Assembly (NCBI GenBank): GCA_014730295.1
Contig: WJIN01000124.1
Coordinates: 1-17,410 of the forward strand
Reading direction: 5' to 3'
Source of the DNA: Promethearchaeota archaeon
GTDB taxonomy: Archaea; Asgardarchaeota; Lokiarchaeia; Sigynarchaeales; SOKP01
Length of the DNA stretch: 17,410 bases
Shown: positions 14,652 to 17,410 of the stretch, piece after piece
Numbering within the stretch: position 1 is the stretch's first letter
Layout: every line of letters begins with the position of its first letter
Translations under genes and position numbers: made by a program
Notes under the pieces: model-generated
Databases searched by the model: none
Told to the model about the DNA's origin: nothing
Seen by the model: only the letters and a program-made list of their open reading frames with translations

Positions 14652-16148
14652 TTAGTTATAAGCTGCTCTTTCGGGATAACGGGGATACAATTTTATAATT
14701 TCTCTAAGCATTTGGGCATTTAGGTTTTTCCTTAGTTCTTCTTTATCCCATAGATTATTAATTTCGGAGGGATCATCCTTCAGATTATAAATATCTCCAA
14801 ATTCGGGTACGCTCTCATATAAAGTATATCGAAAATCCTCAGTCACCAAAGTACGTAATCTCATGATTTTATCCTTCGAAATTTCCTCATCATGTTCAAT
14901 CAATATTTGATCCCGTAATTGCTTATCTGGGTTTTCTAACACCGTAGAAAAGTCATATCCTTGCATCTGTTCTGGATGGTATTTTTCTCTTATTCTTAGG
15001 AGACTCAAGATTGTTTTTGGAAGATCTACTGTTGAAATCAATGAATCAGAAACACTTTTTTCAGTTTTTCCAGGTATTTTCCATAATAGAGGAATATTTA
15101 TCAAACCCCTATAATGTGCAGGTCCTTTCAAAATTAATCCATGATCTGCACATAAATCTCCATGATCGCTTGTAAAGATAAGCATCGTATTTTCAGCGAG
15201 TCCAAGTTCTTCTAACTTAGTTAATATCAACCCAATTCCATCATCAATCATCGAAATGGACCCATAGGTTAATGAAGTAAATTTTTTGGCGTTCTCTCGA
15301 TTTACCTTTTGCGGTAGTAAATGTCTAAAACGTGCATCTTTTATATGTTGCCCCAAAAATGGGTGCTCAATAAGATTTTCCGCGTCGTCAAAATTGGCTG
15401 GCAGATCGATATCACTTGGGGAATAAAGATCCTTATATTTTCCAGGAGGGCATACGGGGTGATGAGGGTCATTAAATGAACAATGTAAAAAAAAGGGCTT
15501 ATTATCATAGGAATCCCGGGCATATCTCTCAAGAAACTCACTCGTTTTTTGGGTAATGTAATGAGTTGGGTATAAATCTTCAGATAATTCAGTTTCATAG
15601 AAATTGTCATTAATAGCTAAAAAGCGAGTTTTTAATTTTTCTATATCTTGGTATCCTTGTTGTTTGAGCCATTCAAAATAATGCCCTCCCATAACATCTC
15701 CATGTCCTACTGTTAGTAATACCTCATCAAATCCATAATAGGGAGTGGGGAACGGTTTTGGGATATCTCCCGCCATCCAACTGGTAATATCTTCCAAAGA
15801 TGAGACTTTTCTCTTAAAAGAATGGGAGAAAAAATTAAAATGGGTCTTACCAATGCTAATCGTATGATATCCATTCTCTCTTAATGAGTCTGCAATCGTT
15901 TTTTCCCTCGGATTGAGATTAATTCCGTTGGATCTCGTGCCGTGGACACTTGGGTACGATCCCGTGAAGAAACTAGCCCTATTTGGCATACATATGGGTG
16001 TATTGCAATAATAGTTTGTAAATCTTACACCTTTTTCCGCAATTAAATCAATATTCGGTGTTTGTAAAACTTGATTTCCATAGCAACTCAAGTGATCGGA
16101 ACGCTGCTGATCGGTGATAAAAAATATTACATTCATTCTATCTGACAT
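14652..16148 (-). CDS. Sulfatase-family hydrolase (CxPxR type)
   Basis: This 498-residue enzyme of the alkaline phosphatase/sulfatase fold hydrolyses a sulfate or phosphate ester. Cys53 in CMPNR (53-57) is the residue normally converted to formylglycine; the following ASFFTGSYP completes the signature. Metal site candidates are Asp13 and Gln14 (TDQQR, 12-16) and Asp328-His329 (TSDHGD). Lys101 (GKTHF), His224 and Lys341 (KGPAHYRG) look like substrate-contact residues. The DQQR form at the first metal site is also seen in phosphonate monoester hydrolases and phosphodiesterases, so sulfate is not certain. There is no signal peptide, so it should be cytoplasmic. No maturase (FGE or radical-SAM type) is next to it. 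A TATA-like element on the minus strand at about 16200-16191 (TGAATATAAA) would give a leader of about 20 bases. Confidence 0.88.
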   Translation of the reverse strand: MSDRMNVIFFITDQQRSDHLSCYGNQVLQTPNIDLIAEKGVRFTNYYCNTPICMPNRASFFTGSYPSVHGTRSNGINLNPREKTIADSLRENGYHTISIGKTHFNFFSHSFKRKVSSLEDITSWMAGDIPKPFPTPYYGFDEVLLTVGHGDVMGGHYFEWLKQQGYQDIEKLKTRFLAINDNFYETELSEDLYPTHYITQKTSEFLERYARDSYDNKPFFLHCSFNDPHHPVCPPGKYKDLYSPSDIDLPANFDDAENLIEHPFLGQHIKDARFRHLLPQKVNRENAKKFTSLTYGSISMIDDGIGLILTKLEELGLAENTMLIFTSDHGDLCADHGLILKGPAHYRGLINIPLLWKIPGKTEKSVSDSLISTVDLPKTILSLLRIREKYHPEQMQGYDFSTVLENPDKQLRDQILIEHDEEISKDKIMRLRTLVTEDFRYTLYESVPEFGDIYNLKDDPSEINNLWDKEELRKNLNAQMLREIIKLYPRYPERAAYN

Positions 16149-16190
16149 TTTCGATCTTCTGGTTAATTATATCCTTTTTTAAAATTTTAA

Positions 16191-16200
16191 TTTATATTCA
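16191..16200 (-). promoter_or_regulatory. Candidate TATA box for the sulfatase gene
   Basis: TGAATATAAA on the minus strand is about 45-52 bases before ATG 16148. It lies in the 60-base gap after the iron-sulfur gene, so the sulfatase may have its own promoter. AT-rich context makes this tentative. Confidence 0.3.
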
Positions 16201-16208
16201 ACTTTTCA

Positions 16209-17348
16209 TTATTCCGATATAGAATTAAAAAACTCCTCTTCAGATGGTGGGTAATATTTTACCTCATTTCCTTCTTCATCTTTCCTTTTTACATATTCCC
16301 TTCCTTCTTCATCCAAAAATACTTTTCCAGATTGTTTTAATAACTTAAACAATTCAACTCTTTTTTTTGGATCCCCGACGCATATAAAATTACAATTTCC
16401 GCATCGAGGATTGGTATCTTTTAAAGGACGATCTGCGACATTTTCGGTGCCACCCACTTTCCCATAGGATCTAAGAATTTCCTTATTGAATTTCTTCAGT
16501 TGTTTTGGCGTACTTTTGTCTAATAAAATTTTTTTCATTATTTTCTTAATAAGTGAAGGATCTTCTTTCCATTCTTGATTGTTATATTCTTTTAAACAAA
16601 TGTGATCAGCAGTCCAAGTGCTCCATTTCCCATCTTCCGATAAACCGGTCAATCCGGCACATCCGATCCCACATTTAGAATAAATACCTCTTTTTGCATA
16701 TTCTTCTTTTTTTCCTCCGATAATTACTTCTTGAGTGTCTTCTGTCTCTTTCTTGTCAAAAAATCCAGTTGTACACGCTTGGAAACAAATCATGCACTTG
16801 TTACAATGATTTTCTTCTGCCATAGGATCAGGTTCCAATGGGGTTGTTGTTAAAACACCTCCGAGATATAATGAAGCCCCATATTCTTTAGTTATTAAAT
16901 TTCCCGACCAACCTATATTTCCTAACCCTGCTGCCACTGCACCGTATCTCAATGAAAAATCAGGGTATGACTGATCTTCCTTAAAAATATTCGAATACCC
17001 TCCCTTTTTCCTATATCTGCCATTTGGAACTACAGCAAATGCTTTAAAGTTAGAATTCTCTTCAATAAATTCTTTGATTTTTACCGCTGTTCTCCATGCG
17101 GTAGTGTAAGCAAAATGTTGGAATTGTTTGAGACTGAATCTTTCTTTCTTGGAAAAATAATTTTCTAATGCTTCAATAGGATTGGGATATGCCCATATAA
17201 TACAACTTTTTGCATCTGGTAGAGAATATTCCATATTTGCAGAAGGAGGTGCATCTTCTAACATGTGTCTATCACCTATCCCCACTAGTTTTGCGCCCGA
17301 ATCTAAAGCTATTTTTTTGATCTCTTCTTTCAATTCATTTAAATTCAT
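16209..17348 (-). CDS. QueG/reductive-dehalogenase-like iron-sulfur protein
   Basis: This 379-residue cytoplasmic protein combines an N-terminal domain like that of epoxyqueuosine reductase and reductive dehalogenases with iron-sulfur motifs. The region RYGAVAAGLGNIGWSGNLITKEYGASLYLGGVLTT (134-168) is the family hallmark and lines the corrinoid site in relatives. Cys182, Cys185, Cys188 and Cys192 (CX2CX2CX3C) bind one 4Fe-4S cluster. Cys316, Cys319 and Cys323 (CX2CX3C) suggest a second, with a ligand from elsewhere. A segment of roughly 120 residues separates the two motifs and holds extra Cys226, Cys230 and Cys251, whereas relatives have them close together. There is no Tat signal, so it is not a typical respiratory dehalogenase. 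It could reduce an unknown organic substrate; corrinoid use is inferred. QueG proper is unlikely because of the insertion. Confidence 0.78.
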   Translation of the reverse strand: MNLNELKEEIKKIALDSGAKLVGIGDRHMLEDAPPSANMEYSLPDAKSCIIWAYPNPIEALENYFSKKERFSLKQFQHFAYTTAWRTAVKIKEFIEENSNFKAFAVVPNGRYRKKGGYSNIFKEDQSYPDFSLRYGAVAAGLGNIGWSGNLITKEYGASLYLGGVLTTTPLEPDPMAEENHCNKCMICFQACTTGFFDKKETEDTQEVIIGGKKEEYAKRGIYSKCGIGCAGLTGLSEDGKWSTWTADHICLKEYNNQEWKEDPSLIKKIMKKILLDKSTPKQLKKFNKEILRSYGKVGGTENVADRPLKDTNPRCGNCNFICVGDPKKRVELFKLLKQSGKVFLDEEGREYVKRKDEEGNEVKYYPPSEEEFFNSISE

Positions 17349-17354
17349 ATTAAT

Positions 17355-17410
17355 TTATTTAACATATTGTTTTGGTTCGAGATGAAATTTCATTTTATCC
17401 TTCCCTAAGA
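17355..17410 (-). CDS. Possible C-terminal end of an upstream gene (partial)
   Basis: Reading in from the right edge on the minus strand, an open frame gives LGKDKMKFHLEPKQYVK and stops with TAA at 17357-17355, only 6 bases before the iron-sulfur protein start. The tight spacing resembles that of coupled genes elsewhere in the window (MscS B/A, 6 bases). With only 18 codons, coding cannot be proved; an AGGAT-like site before the internal ATG also allows a short leader peptide. Confidence 0.3.
   Translation of the reverse strand, partial: LGKDKMKFHLEPKQYVK

Noticed and set aside
1..17410. tRNA, rRNA, CRISPR array, insertion sequence or phage genes
   Set aside because: No cloverleaf, spaced direct repeats, transposase, terminal inverted repeats or phage-like proteins were recognised in either strand.

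Overview
The window is AT-rich and reads as archaeal. Promoter-like TATA elements without bacterial -10/-35 pairs, terminators made of T-runs without hairpins, frequent TTG/GTG start codons, a PadR regulator, a class II photolyase and a giant secreted protein with 'DDDTTPP' Ig-like linkers all fit an archaeon. My best guess is an Asgard (Lokiarchaeota-like) sediment lineage; that placement is inference, since no rRNA or other marker gene is present. I see no tRNA, rRNA, CRISPR array, insertion sequence or prophage.

Layout. (1) 1-735, minus strand: a PadR-type regulator followed 39 bases on by the start of an ABC transporter ATPase that runs off the left edge. Between the PadR TATA box and its start lies a cluster of inverted and direct half-sites, a probable autoregulatory operator. 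(2) 736-1271: mostly non-coding. (3) 1272-5501, plus: a 1409-residue secreted protein of unknown function with two copies of an Ig-like module about 900 residues apart and a Cys-richer helical tail, followed by a T-run terminator. (4) 5764-7414, minus: a two-gene dihydroxyacetone kinase operon (dhaK, dhaL) with no phosphotransferase partner DhaM in view. (5) 7576-11132, plus: a tight four-gene cluster. It holds a staygreen-family (chlorophyll Mg-dechelatase-like) protein, a class II DNA photolyase, a DUF523-DUF1722 protein and a YgeA-like amino acid racemase. (6) 11344-11835, plus: a ferritin. (7) 11934-17348, minus: two tandem MscS-type channels, a winged-helix regulator with an unrecognised sensor-like domain, a CxPxR sulfatase-family hydrolase and a QueG/reductive-dehalogenase-like iron-sulfur protein. 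A possible gene end lies at the right edge.

The most striking part is the staygreen-photolyase cluster. The staygreen family removes Mg from chlorophyll in plants and has bacterial homologues. Here it is the first gene of a unit with a light-dependent DNA repair enzyme in what looks like a non-phototrophic archaeon. One reading is a light or photosensitiser stress unit: the dechelatase acts on tetrapyrroles, the photolyase repairs pyrimidine dimers, and the DUF523/DUF1722 protein is a known genomic companion of photolyase in bacteria. The joint function is a hypothesis. The other genes look like ordinary accessory functions: C3 carbon entry (DhaKL), iron storage (ferritin), osmotic release (MscS) and ester hydrolysis (sulfatase family).
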